Assembly: GCF_002135335.1 (NCBI RefSeq)
Contig: NZ_NEGC01000011.1
Coordinates: 1-64,000, forward strand
Direction of reading: 5' to 3'
Source of the DNA: Acinetobacter sp. ANC 4470
Lineage (GTDB): Bacteria > Pseudomonadota > Gammaproteobacteria > Pseudomonadales > Moraxellaceae
Length of the DNA stretch: 64,000 bases
Within the stretch, counting starts at the first letter, position 1. The number at the start of each line of letters is the position of its first letter. A program made the translations under genes and the position numbers. Positions 1 to 9,265 of this stretch are shown here, one piece after another. The notes beneath the pieces were generated by a model. That model had not been told where the DNA came from. It was given only the letters and a program-made list of their open reading frames with translations, and did no database searches.

Positions 1-623
1 AAAGTGCCTTCACCGCCAATGAATAAATGTTGTAACGCATAACCTGTGGCATTTTTAATCATGCCTTTGTTCAAGCGTAGTACATCGCCTTTACCCGTCA
101 CGACGGTTAAACCCAGTACCCAGTTACGCGTCATGCCGTATTTAATGACTTTAATACCGCCAGCATTAGTACCAATGTTGCCGCCAATTTGTGACGAACC
201 CGAAGATGCAAAATCGACTGGATAATACATACCCTGTTGTTCAGCATAGTTTTGCAATTGTTCAGTCACCACACCCGCTTGTACACGTACCATACGGTCT
301 GCAGGGAAGAACTCAAGAATTTGGTTCATTTTGTCCATGCTAACGACAATTTCACCATTGGCTGCCACAGCACCCGCAGATAAACCCGTACGACCACCTG
401 ATGGTGTAATCGCAACATCAAATTGATTCGCGAGTTTAACAATCGCTTGCACTTGTTCTGTGCTCGATGGAAAAACGATAACCGATGGATTTGGATCGAA
501 GTGCTTCGTATGATCACGCCCCCAATTTTGGAGGCTGTCCGCATCGGTTTTAATGCGGTTTTCACCGACAATAGCTGTCAATTGGGTTAATAACTCAGGT
601 GTTAAAGCGACTGGAGCATTCAT
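1..623 (-). CDS. FAD-linked oxidase (D-2-hydroxyglutarate dehydrogenase-like), 5' part
   Basis: Partial gene: about 207 N-terminal residues are visible and the rest lies left of the window. The ATG is at 623 (MNAPVALTPELL). The N-terminal half of a PCMH-type FAD-binding domain is clear, with an FAD-binding PSGGRTGLSAGAV loop and an IGGNIGTNAGG segment. Proteins of this class oxidise D-2-hydroxyacids such as D-lactate, glycolate or D-2-hydroxyglutarate using FAD. It is transcribed divergently from serA. In Pseudomonas a D-2-hydroxyglutarate dehydrogenase sits beside serA and removes the D-2-hydroxyglutarate made by SerA's side reaction, so that role is inferred here. Substrate cannot be decided from the visible half. 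Confidence 0.8.
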   Translation of the reverse strand, partial: MNAPVALTPELLTQLTAIVGENRIKTDADSLQNWGRDHTKHFDPNPSVIVFPSSTEQVQAIVKLANQFDVAITPSGGRTGLSAGAVAANGEIVVSMDKMNQILEFFPADRMVRVQAGVVTEQLQNYAEQQGMYYPVDFASSGSSQIGGNIGTNAGGIKVIKYGMTRNWVLGLTVVTGKGDVLRLNKGMIKNATGYALQHLFIGGEGT

Positions 624-976
624 CGTTTGCAGACCTAGCAAGAAATATACAAGTGGTGGATGGCCTATAGATCATTCATTTGTGAAAATTTTAAACAAGA
701 ATGTTGTCTTAGACTGGGCATGAACACAAAACCAATAGCATGACTATGGTGATTTTCACTGCACAGCATTATAAGACATTTTTACTGAAACCCTGCGGAA
801 ATAAGCATTTTGACAATCTAGCCTACAAATCACAGTTTTAGTTAGACCAAAATCTGAATTTCATAGTATATATATTGCCAAAATACCGATCCTCTGCGTC
901 ATAAAGGAAATGTATATAGACCCTTCTCGTATGTTATCATATCGCGACTAAATTTGGCCTTTGTAGCGGAGCCGTA
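624..976. other. Divergent intergenic region, FAD oxidase / serA
   Basis: 353 bases lie between two divergent starts and must carry both promoters. The sequence is AT-rich. I found no convincing sigma-70 pair, no long hairpin and no credible small gene. A GCGGAG ribosome-binding site sits just before serA. Confidence 0.5.
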
Positions 977-2209
977 ATGAGCCAACATCTTTCTCTACCT
1001 AAAGATAAAATTCGTTTCTTGTTGTTAGAAGGCGTTCACCAAAACGCAATCGACACATTAAATGCTGCTGGATACACCAACATCGATTCCCGTAAAACTG
1101 CGCTTGAAGGTGAAGCGTTGAAAGAAGCGGTTAAAGATGCTCACTTCATCGGTATTCGTTCACGTACTCAGCTGACTGAAGAAGTATTTGAAGCAGCCAA
1201 CAAGCTTATCGCTGTTGGCTGTTTTTGTATTGGTACCAACCAAGTTAATCTGAATGCTGCCATGATTCGTGGTATTCCAGTCTTTAACGCACCATATTCA
1301 AATACACGTTCAGTGGCTGAACTGGTACTTGCTGAAGCAATCCTTTTACTTCGCGGTGTTCCTGCGAAATCTGCTTCAACGCACCGTGGTGGTTGGAACA
1401 AATCTGCAGTTGGTTCGTTCGAAACACGTGGCAAAACTTTAGGTATCGTGGGTTACGGCTCAATCGGTTCTCAACTTTCAGTTCTTGCTGAAAGCTTGGG
1501 GATGCATGTTATTTACTATGATGCAGTGACGAAATTACCTATGGGTAATGCACGTCAAGTCGGTTCTATGGCTGAACTTCTTGCCAATGCTGACGTTGTA
1601 TCATTACACGTACCAGACGTACCATCTACCCGTAATTTCTTTGGCAAAAAACAATTTGCTGAAATGAAAGAAGGTTCTATCTTCATTAATGCTGCACGTG
1701 GTACATGTGTAATCATTGAAGATCTTGCTGATGCGATTAAATCAGGTCACATTGCCGGTGCAGCAATTGACGTATTCCCGAAAGAACCTAAAGCAAACGG
1801 TGAAGAATTTGTTTCTCCACTACGTGGCTTAGACAACGTGATTTTAACCCCTCACGTGGGTGGTTCTACCATGGAAGCGCAAGCAAACATCGGTTTAGAA
1901 GTGGCAGAGAAATTTGTTGCTTACTCAGATAAAGGCATGACTTTATCTGCAGTGAACTTCCCAGAAATTGCTTTGCCGTTGACTGAAGGTAAACACCGCT
2001 TACTACACATTCACAAAAATATTCCTGGCGTTCTTTCTAAAATCAACAACTTGTTTGCTGAACACGGCATCAACATCTCGGGTCAATCATTAATGACCAA
2101 AGGTGACGTTGGTTACTTAGTGATGGACGTTGACGCAACTGCTTCTAAAGAAGCTTTGGATACCCTAAACGAAGTTGAAGGTACAATCCGAGTTCGCGTA
2201 TTGTTCTAA
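977..2209 (+). CDS. serA: D-3-phosphoglycerate dehydrogenase SerA
   Basis: Cytosolic enzyme of the first committed step of serine synthesis, 3-phosphoglycerate to 3-phosphohydroxypyruvate with NAD+. At 410 residues it matches the E. coli-type SerA. The Rossmann motif GIVGYGSIGSQ starts near residue 155. The catalytic set is seen as NAARGT (Arg), DVFPKEP (Glu) and TPHVGGST (His). A C-terminal ACT domain begins near HRLLHIHKNIPGVLS and in E. coli-type enzymes mediates feedback inhibition by serine. The ATG at 977 has a GCGGAG site upstream. A strong terminator follows. The enzyme family can also reduce 2-oxoglutarate to D-2-hydroxyglutarate, which fits the divergent FAD oxidase next door. Confidence 0.97.
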   Translation: MSQHLSLPKDKIRFLLLEGVHQNAIDTLNAAGYTNIDSRKTALEGEALKEAVKDAHFIGIRSRTQLTEEVFEAANKLIAVGCFCIGTNQVNLNAAMIRGIPVFNAPYSNTRSVAELVLAEAILLLRGVPAKSASTHRGGWNKSAVGSFETRGKTLGIVGYGSIGSQLSVLAESLGMHVIYYDAVTKLPMGNARQVGSMAELLANADVVSLHVPDVPSTRNFFGKKQFAEMKEGSIFINAARGTCVIIEDLADAIKSGHIAGAAIDVFPKEPKANGEEFVSPLRGLDNVILTPHVGGSTMEAQANIGLEVAEKFVAYSDKGMTLSAVNFPEIALPLTEGKHRLLHIHKNIPGVLSKINNLFAEHGINISGQSLMTKGDVGYLVMDVDATASKEALDTLNEVEGTIRVRVLF

Positions 2210-2224
2210 TTTAATTTAGAACGC

Positions 2225-2254
2225 AAAACCACAGCATCCGTGCTGTGGTTTTTT
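2225..2254 (+). terminator. serA rho-independent terminator
   Basis: A perfect 12-bp stem (2225-2236 with 2241-2252) around a TCCG loop, ending in a T run, lies 15 bases after the serA stop. Confidence 0.9.
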
Positions 2255-2461
2255 GATTTTGGGCATCTAAAAATAGAGTTTAAGAAAATAAAAACTTTAC
2301 AATTACACTAATTACAGTTGTTTGTGGCAAATAGACATGTAATCATCCGAATGTAAGATACTGTCCTCACACTTTATTTTCAAAAGTTTTCAGTCATTTT
2401 ACCGCTTATTGTGAATCTCCCTTTATTCGAACAATCGAAACAAATTTAGTTATAGAAATGA

Positions 2462-3352
2462 ATGCCTAATTTTAAAAATACGCCACATGCTCAAGCTTTA
2501 ATTTTATTGTTTATTGCCATGATCAGTATGCAAAGCAGTGGCTCGCTTGCCAAAATCCTGTTCGGTCAGTTTCCTGTACTGACCGTTTCAGTCATGCGCC
2601 TATTATTAGGCTCACTTATTTTGGCCGTGATTTTTAAAATTTGGCATATCAATTTTAGACAGGTGAACTGGCGTGCCATTAGCAGCTATGGCATTGCTCT
2701 AGCGGGTATGAATGCCATGTTCTATTTGTCGATTGAACGCCTCCCCCTTGGGATTGCCGTTTCTTTTGAGTTTATTGGCCCACTTGGTGTGGCTCTGTAT
2801 TATGCGCGGCAAAGATACGATTTCATTTGGGTTGGACTGGCCATTTTAGGCTTGGTTTTACTGTTTCCATTCGATCAAACTTCACAAAGTCTAGACCCGA
2901 TTGGCATTGCCTTTGCCTTAGCTGCGGGTGCATGTTGGGCAATGTATATTATCTTTGGGCAGAAACCTTCAGGGATTTCAGGCAATCATACTGTGTGCTT
3001 AGGGATGTTTATTGGCATGCTGTGCTTAATGCCCGTTGCACTCTTTTCAGGAATTCCAAGCAGCGTTTTTGAACCTTCAAATTTCATCTATTTTATTGCC
3101 TTGGCCATACTGGCGAGTGCATTGCCATTTTCTTTAGAAATGATAGCACTGCGAAGTTTAAGTCCTTTTATTTTTGGTACATTGACCAGTTTAGAACCTG
3201 CCATTGCAGCTCTTTCAGGTTTTATCTTTTTACATGAGCAATTGCTCTGGACACAGTGGTTAGCGCTGATGATCATCATTGCTGCCTCAGTGGGTTGTAC
3301 CTATACCACGCATCAAGCCAAGCAAAAAATAGAAGCCAAATTACAGCAATAA
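2462..3352 (+). CDS. EamA-family membrane transporter (first of a tandem pair)
   Basis: Inner-membrane protein of 296 residues with about ten hydrophobic segments, arranged as two EamA (DUF6) repeats of the drug/metabolite transporter superfamily. RhtA-like members export amino acids such as threonine and homoserine. Conserved features shared with the next gene include IAVSFEFIGPLGVAL and YIIFGQ. The pair is clearly paralogous (for example GIAVSFEFIGPL against GIAVGLEFLGPL), so they probably arose by duplication. No terminator is seen between them, but 170 bases separate them. The substrate is unknown. Confidence 0.85.
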   Translation: MPNFKNTPHAQALILLFIAMISMQSSGSLAKILFGQFPVLTVSVMRLLLGSLILAVIFKIWHINFRQVNWRAISSYGIALAGMNAMFYLSIERLPLGIAVSFEFIGPLGVALYYARQRYDFIWVGLAILGLVLLFPFDQTSQSLDPIGIAFALAAGACWAMYIIFGQKPSGISGNHTVCLGMFIGMLCLMPVALFSGIPSSVFEPSNFIYFIALAILASALPFSLEMIALRSLSPFIFGTLTSLEPAIAALSGFIFLHEQLLWTQWLALMIIIAASVGCTYTTHQAKQKIEAKLQQ

Positions 3353-3521
3353 AAAATAGTAGCCATTCTCATATTTTGATTCTGAATCAGAAGTTTAGAG
3401 CGCCATTCATTTAATCATTATTATTTTTATGAAAATAGCCAATCACTGCTTCTTTTCATAATTGCTATAATAGGAACACTTTCTCAAACTGATTACCTTA
3501 ACCGGTTGTAGCGCGGAGCAT

Positions 3522-4397
3522 ATGTCCAATACTCAACTTACTGCTGTGTTATACATGGTTTTATCCATGGTGGCGTATCAGATCAGTGCCTCATTTGCCA
3601 AACAACTGATTGAAGTCCTCGACCCACTGACCGTCGTGACCCTTCGTCTGTGTTTTGCTGCTATTTTGATTGTACTGATGTTTCGTTCTTGGAAAATTAT
3701 CAAACGTTTACCCTATCTAAGATGGAAAGACTTATTATTTTATAGTGGTTCAGTCTGTTTGATGAATGTACTGTTTTATGCTTCTCTGGGTAAATTACCA
3801 CAAGGCATTGCTGTAGGTCTGGAGTTTTTAGGACCGCTGACTCTGGCATTACTTTCCATTAAGCAAAAAAGTGATTACATCTGGGTTGGCTTAGCCATTT
3901 TAGGTGTGGCGCTGATGGTTCCTTGGCAAGATGCCAATCAACATAACTTCTCCTATTTAGGTGCAGCTTTTGCAGTGGGTGCAGGTGTCTGCTGGGCAAT
4001 ATACATTTATTTTGGGCAACGTGTTGTACGACAGAATATAGGTATGCATGCGCTCAGCATCGCCATCGTCCTATCCGCGATAGTAATGTTACCGATCAGT
4101 GTGGTACATAATCCAACAGCATTGGTGCAATTTCAATATTGGCCTCAGGCTTTAATGATTGCACTATTGGCCACGGCTATTCCTTATGCGCTGGATCTGA
4201 TGGCACTGAAACGCTTAAGTAAACTGCGTTATGGCACACTTTCAAGTTTATCGCCTGCACTGGGTGCTTTAGCAGGTTGGTTATTATTAAAGGAACACAT
4301 TAGCCTGCTACAAAGTGTTGCGCTACTTTGTATTATGATCGCTTCGGTTGGGGTGACCTTTCGATCAGGTCAGAAAACTAATCCTCAAAGCAGTTAA
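3522..4397 (+). CDS. EamA-family membrane transporter (second of a tandem pair)
   Basis: Inner-membrane protein of 291 residues with two EamA repeats and about ten transmembrane segments. It is a paralogue of the preceding gene, with the same layout and the GIAVGLEFLGPL and IYIYFGQR motifs. The ATG at 3522 follows a GCGGAGCAT stretch that can act as a ribosome-binding site. Probably exports an amino acid or related metabolite, but nothing in the sequence identifies it. A hairpin terminator follows directly and the gene is convergent with the hemerythrin gene. Confidence 0.85.
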   Translation: MSNTQLTAVLYMVLSMVAYQISASFAKQLIEVLDPLTVVTLRLCFAAILIVLMFRSWKIIKRLPYLRWKDLLFYSGSVCLMNVLFYASLGKLPQGIAVGLEFLGPLTLALLSIKQKSDYIWVGLAILGVALMVPWQDANQHNFSYLGAAFAVGAGVCWAIYIYFGQRVVRQNIGMHALSIAIVLSAIVMLPISVVHNPTALVQFQYWPQALMIALLATAIPYALDLMALKRLSKLRYGTLSSLSPALGALAGWLLLKEHISLLQSVALLCIMIASVGVTFRSGQKTNPQSS

Positions 4398-4406
4398 AAA
4401 CCAAAT

Positions 4407-4430
4407 CAAAGAGGGCTCCCCCCCTCTTTG
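4407..4430. terminator. Terminator between convergent genes
   Basis: A 9-bp stem (4407-4415 with 4422-4430) with a C-rich loop lies between the EamA gene and the convergent hemerythrin gene. T-rich tracts follow on both strands, so it may serve both. Confidence 0.7.
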
Positions 4431-4444
4431 AATTTTATACAACA

Positions 4445-4903
4445 TCAAGTCAAACTGTCTTTTTCTGCCTTTTTATACTTCTTATATTCAGCTAAATATT
4501 GCTGAGCGAGGCTTTCTTTCTGCTCGGCAGAGAGTATTTTACCTGCTTGCTGGAAAAAACTATGTTCTTCTTCCTTTAAATGATGGTGTACTGTATCACA
4601 CAGCTTCTTCGCAATCATAAGCCAACTGGGATTGCTAAACTCCGTTTCAGTGAGCCGCTCAAGCAATTCATCCATTTTATGATGTTCAGATAATGCATGT
4701 CGAGTAATGTTTAAACCTGAATCAGTCATCATTAAAGGAATATAAAAATAGCGATCTTCTCCTACTGCATGGGCAAAAAGTTCATTTTTGAGTAACTCAA
4801 ATAGCTCCCGACGCTCTTTGCTGTCACCAGATGTTTTTATTAATTTCTCAGATAAATCTCTTTGTTTTTCATGACTTTTACGTAGTGCTTCAAATATATT
4901 CAT
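4445..4903 (-). CDS. Hemerythrin-domain protein
   Basis: Small cytosolic all-helical protein of 152 residues with spaced His and Glu residues typical of the HHE cation-binding fold (for example ALSEHHKMDELLE and DTVHHHLKEEEHSFF). Such domains bind a di-iron centre and are linked to oxygen or NO sensing and iron handling. The ATG at 4903 (MNIFEALRKSH) is chosen because AAGGTG lies 9 bases upstream. A GTG 12 bases further out would overlap that site. It is a single gene between a convergent transporter and a co-oriented TauE-type exporter. The exact role is not known. Confidence 0.8.
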   Translation of the reverse strand: MNIFEALRKSHEKQRDLSEKLIKTSGDSKERRELFELLKNELFAHAVGEDRYFYIPLMMTDSGLNITRHALSEHHKMDELLERLTETEFSNPSWLMIAKKLCDTVHHHLKEEEHSFFQQAGKILSAEQKESLAQQYLAEYKKYKKAEKDSLT

Positions 4904-5031
4904 GATACTAATCACCTTTGGCTATGGGCTATATGATCGTGACCAACAGATATAGGAATAAGCCCCATATGGGACTCTTATTTTTAAGCAGCAATACGCA
5001 AAGACACTGTTAATTTTTGTGCATTTTACTA

Positions 5032-5802
5032 TTAACTTGCGAAAAGCATTTGATAACTTAAGCGAAGAATCAGCACTGAAACCAAAATCAAAAATAAAAT
5101 ACGAATAAAACCACTACCGTATTTTAACGCCATTTTCACCCCAATCAATGAACCTGCAACATTGGCTACAGCCATCATTAAGCCTAAACTAAACAGCACA
5201 TGACCCGTTGGAATAAAGAAACTTAACGCGGCAAAATTGGTCATAAAATTGCCAATTTTAGACAATGCTGAAGCATGTAAAAAATCGACTTTTAAATAGC
5301 GAATAAAATAAAAAATAAAGAAACTACCCGTACCAGGGCCAAAAATGCCGTCGTAAAAACCAATGACTAAACCACCTACACCCGCCAAGACTAATGTTTT
5401 AGTGGTAACACTTTGCTGAAAATGGACTTGCCCAAATTGCTTTTTCATAAAAGTATAAATGGCAATCACAATCAGCATAAACAACACAAAGGGTCTCAGA
5501 ACCGATTGCGGAATCATGGCGACGCAAGCTGCTCCAGCAAAGGAACTAATAAAAGCAGCCACAGCAATTACAGCCAGTAATTTCCACGCAAGTTTTACTC
5601 GGCGAAAATAGGAGAATGCAGCCGATGCCGTACCACAAATCGATGCTAATTTATTAGTACCAAACAAAATTGCCGTTGCCATATGGGGGAAAGTATTCAT
5701 TAATGCTGGAATTTGGATTAAACCACCACCGCCCACCGCCGCATCTATTGCACCAGCACAGAATGCAAAAAAAATCAGGCTAATGATAATCTCAATGTCC
5801 AT
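5032..5802 (-). CDS. TauE/SafE (YfcA-like) sulfite/anion exporter family protein
   Basis: Inner-membrane protein of 256 residues with seven or eight hydrophobic segments and the family's early Gly/Ala-rich AIDAAVGGGGLIQIPAL signature. A second YDGIFGPGTGSFF motif lies in the middle. TauE/SafE proteins are proposed to export sulfite, sulfoacetate or similar organic anions. It lies upstream of the hemerythrin gene on the same strand, with about 130 bases between, and downstream of truB. The substrate cannot be assigned. Confidence 0.88.
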   Translation of the reverse strand: MDIEIIISLIFFAFCAGAIDAAVGGGGLIQIPALMNTFPHMATAILFGTNKLASICGTASAAFSYFRRVKLAWKLLAVIAVAAFISSFAGAACVAMIPQSVLRPFVLFMLIVIAIYTFMKKQFGQVHFQQSVTTKTLVLAGVGGLVIGFYDGIFGPGTGSFFIFYFIRYLKVDFLHASALSKIGNFMTNFAALSFFIPTGHVLFSLGLMMAVANVAGSLIGVKMALKYGSGFIRILFLILVSVLILRLSYQMLFAS

Positions 5803-5841
5803 ATGGCTTTATCGCTTTCCTACAAAATGATTAAAGAATAA

Positions 5842-6747
5842 TTAGAGATTTAAAACACGTTTCGGTACTAAACGCTTTTTATCAGTAATTTCGGCCAGAC
5901 CTAAACATTTCTCGCCATCAAAAACCAAAACTTCAGTTTCTGCTGCATGCTCAATATTACTTTCCATACCACGACTAAAATATTCAGCACGCCCTTCAGG
6001 AACTTGCACTCGAGTAAAATGATCGACAGGCGCAAACGCAGGTAATAACAAAGCATCACGTTCAAATTCAGTTAAGCTTTCTAAATATTCAATGGTATAG
6101 CTTGGAATCAGGTCAAATTGCCCTGTTTTAATGCGGTGCAAATAAATTAAATGCCCAAAAGTATTTAAGGCTTTGGCAATATCTTCACCCAATACACGAA
6201 TATACGTTCCTTTAGAGCAAGTTACATCTAAAGTCAGGCTATTTTCAGTAAAAGATAATAATTCAATCGCCTCAATGGTAATTGGACGTGCTTCACGTTC
6301 AATTTCAATACCTTTACGCGCCAACTCATACAACGGACGGCCTTCTTTTTTTAAGGCAGAGTACATCGGTGGAACTTGCTGAATATTCCCCACAAAGGTG
6401 GCCAAAACCTGTTCAATTTTTGCTTGAGTCAGCTCAGGAACAGCTTGCTCGAACAAAATATCACCTTCAACATCACCCGTAGTTGTACTATGCCCCAAAT
6501 AAATGGTGGTTTGATAGCGCTTGGTTGAATCCAATAAATAATGTGAAAATTTAGTCGCTTCACCTAAACAAATTGGCAACAAACCCGAAGCTAAAGGGTC
6601 TAAAGCACCGGTGTGTCCACCTTTTTGGGCTCGGTATAACCAACGGACTCTCTGCAATGCTGCATTAGAACTAATACCCAAAGGCTTATTAAGTAAAAAA
6701 ACACCACTCAGATGACGGCGTTGAATTTTAGGTGAAGTCTTTTTCAT
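5842..6747 (-). CDS. truB: tRNA pseudouridine(55) synthase TruB
   Basis: Makes pseudouridine 55 in the T-loop of tRNAs. The protein has 301 residues, close to the family norm. The catalytic aspartate is D50 in [13 protein letters not shown]. The conserved SSN and KGTYIR segments and a C-terminal PUA-like region are present. The ATG at 6747 (MKKTSPK) is preferred over a TTG four codons upstream, since E. coli-type TruB proteins begin at a comparable point. The usual rbfA neighbour is not adjacent here. The gene diverges from the lipase foldase gene. Confidence 0.95.
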   Translation of the reverse strand: MKKTSPKIQRRHLSGVFLLNKPLGISSNAALQRVRWLYRAQKGGHTGALDPLASGLLPICLGEATKFSHYLLDSTKRYQTTIYLGHSTTTGDVEGDILFEQAVPELTQAKIEQVLATFVGNIQQVPPMYSALKKEGRPLYELARKGIEIEREARPITIEAIELLSFTENSLTLDVTCSKGTYIRVLGEDIAKALNTFGHLIYLHRIKTGQFDLIPSYTIEYLESLTEFERDALLLPAFAPVDHFTRVQVPEGRAEYFSRGMESNIEHAAETEVLVFDGEKCLGLAEITDKKRLVPKRVLNL

Positions 6748-6895
6748 AGCGAAGATCAAGCAAGTTCAAACGAATGACATGGTAACAACCGCTTGTCAGT
6801 ATTTACAACTTTTCTACGCTTCATTTACTGATTTAATGTCAAATTGGACTCTATTTTTAGACTAATAAAAACAGAAATAGAAGGTTGCATAGGAA

Positions 6896-7924
6896 ATGCA
6901 GAAATATAAACTCTGGGTCATTTTGGCTCTTATTGTGTTGTGTATCGGCGCAGTATTATTTTGGTTAGCACCCTCTCAATCCAGTGCAGACCAAACAAAT
7001 TCAGCACAAACCATTACTACACAAGGGAATTTATCCACAGAAAACAATACAACAGAATCAATTCGGGGTCAGAATCTTGTGAGTAAAAGCCAGCAAGACA
7101 CTGAAATTAACTGTCAGTTGCGCTTAGATCACACCAATCGTTTAATTGTAAATGAACAAACACGTAACTGTTTTGAATACTTTATTACTCAATATGGTGA
7201 AAAAGACCTCAAGCAAATTAAAGCTGACTTTAAGACTTATATTGAGCAAAGCTATCAAGAGCCTGCCCGAGCACAAATTTTAGATTTATGGAATCGCTAT
7301 ATGGATTACCGTGAAAAACTCGGTCATTTACCAGCACCCAATATTGATAAAGAAGATCCCAAATATTATCAAAGCATATTTGCCAATATGAAAAATTTAC
7401 GTCAACAACTTTTCTCGAACTACGAAATTGACGGCTTATTTGGCACTGAAGATATTTACCATGAATACACGTTAAATCGCATGACCGTTCTGGATGACAA
7501 AAACTTAACTGAAGCACAAAAGGCAGAAAAATTAAAAAATTTATTCAATCAACTCCCTGAAGACTGGAAAGAAAACTTACAGCAACTCAATAAACTCGAA
7601 GATTTAAGAAAGCTCACCGCAGACATTAAAGCGCGTGGTGGTTCTGCTGAAGAGATTCATCAAATGCGAACCAATTTAGTCGGACCTGAAGTCACACAAC
7701 GCTTAGAAACTTTGGATACAGAGCGCAGTGATTGGAAAAACAAGGTCGATGGCTATCTGAATGAGCGCGACAGTGTGATGAAAAGTGGCATGAGTGATAC
7801 CGCTAAACAAAAAGCAGTGCAACAATTACGTCAACAGCATTTCAATAAATCAGAAGAACAACTTCGGGTGAGTACTTTTGAGTCGATCCATGATCAAGGT
7901 GGCAAACTGCCTTTTTCTGAATAA
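6896..7924 (+). CDS. lifO: Lipase-specific foldase / chaperone (LifO, LipB)
   Basis: Membrane-anchored periplasmic steric chaperone of 342 residues needed to fold family I lipases before type II secretion. An N-terminal transmembrane anchor (residues 6-25) is followed by a Gln/Thr/Ser-rich linker and a highly charged helical domain. The family signature RxxFDYxxxxxGE appears as RNCFEYFITQYGE. It precedes the two lipase genes on the same strand. In Acinetobacter the foldase gene normally comes before the lipase, the reverse of Pseudomonas. An AAGG-type ribosome-binding site lies near the ATG. Confidence 0.93.
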   Translation: MQKYKLWVILALIVLCIGAVLFWLAPSQSSADQTNSAQTITTQGNLSTENNTTESIRGQNLVSKSQQDTEINCQLRLDHTNRLIVNEQTRNCFEYFITQYGEKDLKQIKADFKTYIEQSYQEPARAQILDLWNRYMDYREKLGHLPAPNIDKEDPKYYQSIFANMKNLRQQLFSNYEIDGLFGTEDIYHEYTLNRMTVLDDKNLTEAQKAEKLKNLFNQLPEDWKENLQQLNKLEDLRKLTADIKARGGSAEEIHQMRTNLVGPEVTQRLETLDTERSDWKNKVDGYLNERDSVMKSGMSDTAKQKAVQQLRQQHFNKSEEQLRVSTFESIHDQGGKLPFSE

Positions 7925-8099
7925 GCACTTATAAATTAAAACTATTTTTTAGGATGAAAAATATGCTAAACAACAAGAAAATAATGATATGAAACAAAGT
8001 CATTCATGAAATTTAAAAACACAATTTATCAATACAGGAGGATTATTTTTTCTTTCACTATACAAAAAGTATTAAAAAAAATTTAACAAAGGATCGGTT

Positions 8100-9086
8100 A
8101 TGAAAATTTTAACGACAAAAACCAAAGCAGTAACCTTTGCCGTGATGGCAACCCTTTCTATGGGATTAACTGCTGAAACTCAAGCTGCAAAAGGAATTTT
8201 ACAGGTTAAAGAAACAGTAAAATCTGACTATGCGAAAACCAAATACCCAATTGTAATGACTCATGGTTGGTTAGGTTGGTCACGTATTGGCAATGATAGT
8301 TTTAATATTGATTATTGGTATCAAATTTTGCCAGATATGGCACGTAATGGTGCGAATGTCTTTGCTGCACAACTTTCCCCTGCACATACAACAGAGTTCC
8401 GTGGGGAACAATTAATTGCGCAGGTTGAAGAAGTACGTGCCCTGACGGGTAAAGATAAAGTCAACCTCATTGGTCACTCACACGGTGGTCCTACAGTCCG
8501 TTATGTTGCCGCAGTAAAACCTCAATATGTAGCATCCGTAACAGGTGTAGGCGGTACTTTCCGTGGTTCGAAAGTTGCAGATGACATTCAAGGTAACACA
8601 GGCAGTCGTACCTTCTTTAATATTCTCGGTGACTATATTGTTGCACCGCTAATTTCTTGGGCCGAAGGAAATCCAGATATGCCATACAACTTTGATGCAT
8701 CAATGGCATCATTGTCTGAGGCAGGTTCTGCAGATTTCAATCAACGCTTCCCAACAACGGCTTTAGCGACTGACTGTAACAAAAGTGGGGCTAAAGTTGC
8801 GGATGGTATTTATTACTATTCTTGGGGGGGGGCAGCACAAACGACTAATCTACTCGATATTGACACCATCCTGATGCAGTTAGGTCCACTGTCTTATGGT
8901 AATAAAGACAATGATGGCATGGTCGCACGGTGTAGTAGCCATATTGGTCAAGTTATTCGTGACAACTACAATTTAAACCATACCGATCTTGCAAATATGC
9001 TATTCGGTCTCAAAGGTCTCTTTGCACAAGATCCGGTTGCACTGTATCGTCAACATGCCAATCGTTTAAAACTACAAGGTTTATAA
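8100..9086 (+). CDS. lipA: Secreted triacylglycerol lipase (family I), copy 1
   Basis: Secreted alpha/beta hydrolase of 328 residues. A signal peptide covers roughly residues 1-29, ending near TQA. The nucleophile is S127 in GHSHGG. The Asp is likely in NKDNDGMV and the His in NLNHTD. Two cysteines (TDC and ARC) probably form the conserved disulfide. It follows its foldase gene by 175 bases and is paralogous to the next gene. Both end in an identical RQHANRLKLQGL tail. A run of eight G bases (8824-8831) encodes Trp-Gly-Gly, and slippage there would disrupt the enzyme. Hydrolyses long-chain triglycerides by family inference. Confidence 0.93.
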   Translation: MKILTTKTKAVTFAVMATLSMGLTAETQAAKGILQVKETVKSDYAKTKYPIVMTHGWLGWSRIGNDSFNIDYWYQILPDMARNGANVFAAQLSPAHTTEFRGEQLIAQVEEVRALTGKDKVNLIGHSHGGPTVRYVAAVKPQYVASVTGVGGTFRGSKVADDIQGNTGSRTFFNILGDYIVAPLISWAEGNPDMPYNFDASMASLSEAGSADFNQRFPTTALATDCNKSGAKVADGIYYYSWGGAAQTTNLLDIDTILMQLGPLSYGNKDNDGMVARCSSHIGQVIRDNYNLNHTDLANMLFGLKGLFAQDPVALYRQHANRLKLQGL

Positions 9087-9092
9087 TACTGA

Positions 9093-9123
9093 TTCCTATA
9101 TGTGCTACTTGCACATATAGGAA
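9093..9123. repeat. Perfect 13-bp inverted repeat between the two lipase genes
   Basis: 9093-9105 pairs with 9111-9123 around a TACTT loop, starting 7 bases after the first lipase stop. There is no following T run, so it is not a standard terminator. It could protect or process the lipase mRNA, or act as a weak attenuator. Confidence 0.7.
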
Positions 9124-9265
9124 CTTAACCTTGAATCAACTCGTTACACTTATAAAATCCTTCTATCACCTTCTGCTTATTTTTAATGCCTTAGACTTTA
9201 TACTCAGTATTGACAATACACATTGTCATAAAAATCAGCAATAAAATAAAAATAGAGGAACTACT

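Noticed and set aside
2462..4397. The two EamA genes as one broken gene
   Set aside because: Each has its own start, full two-repeat EamA layout and normal length. They are tandem paralogues.
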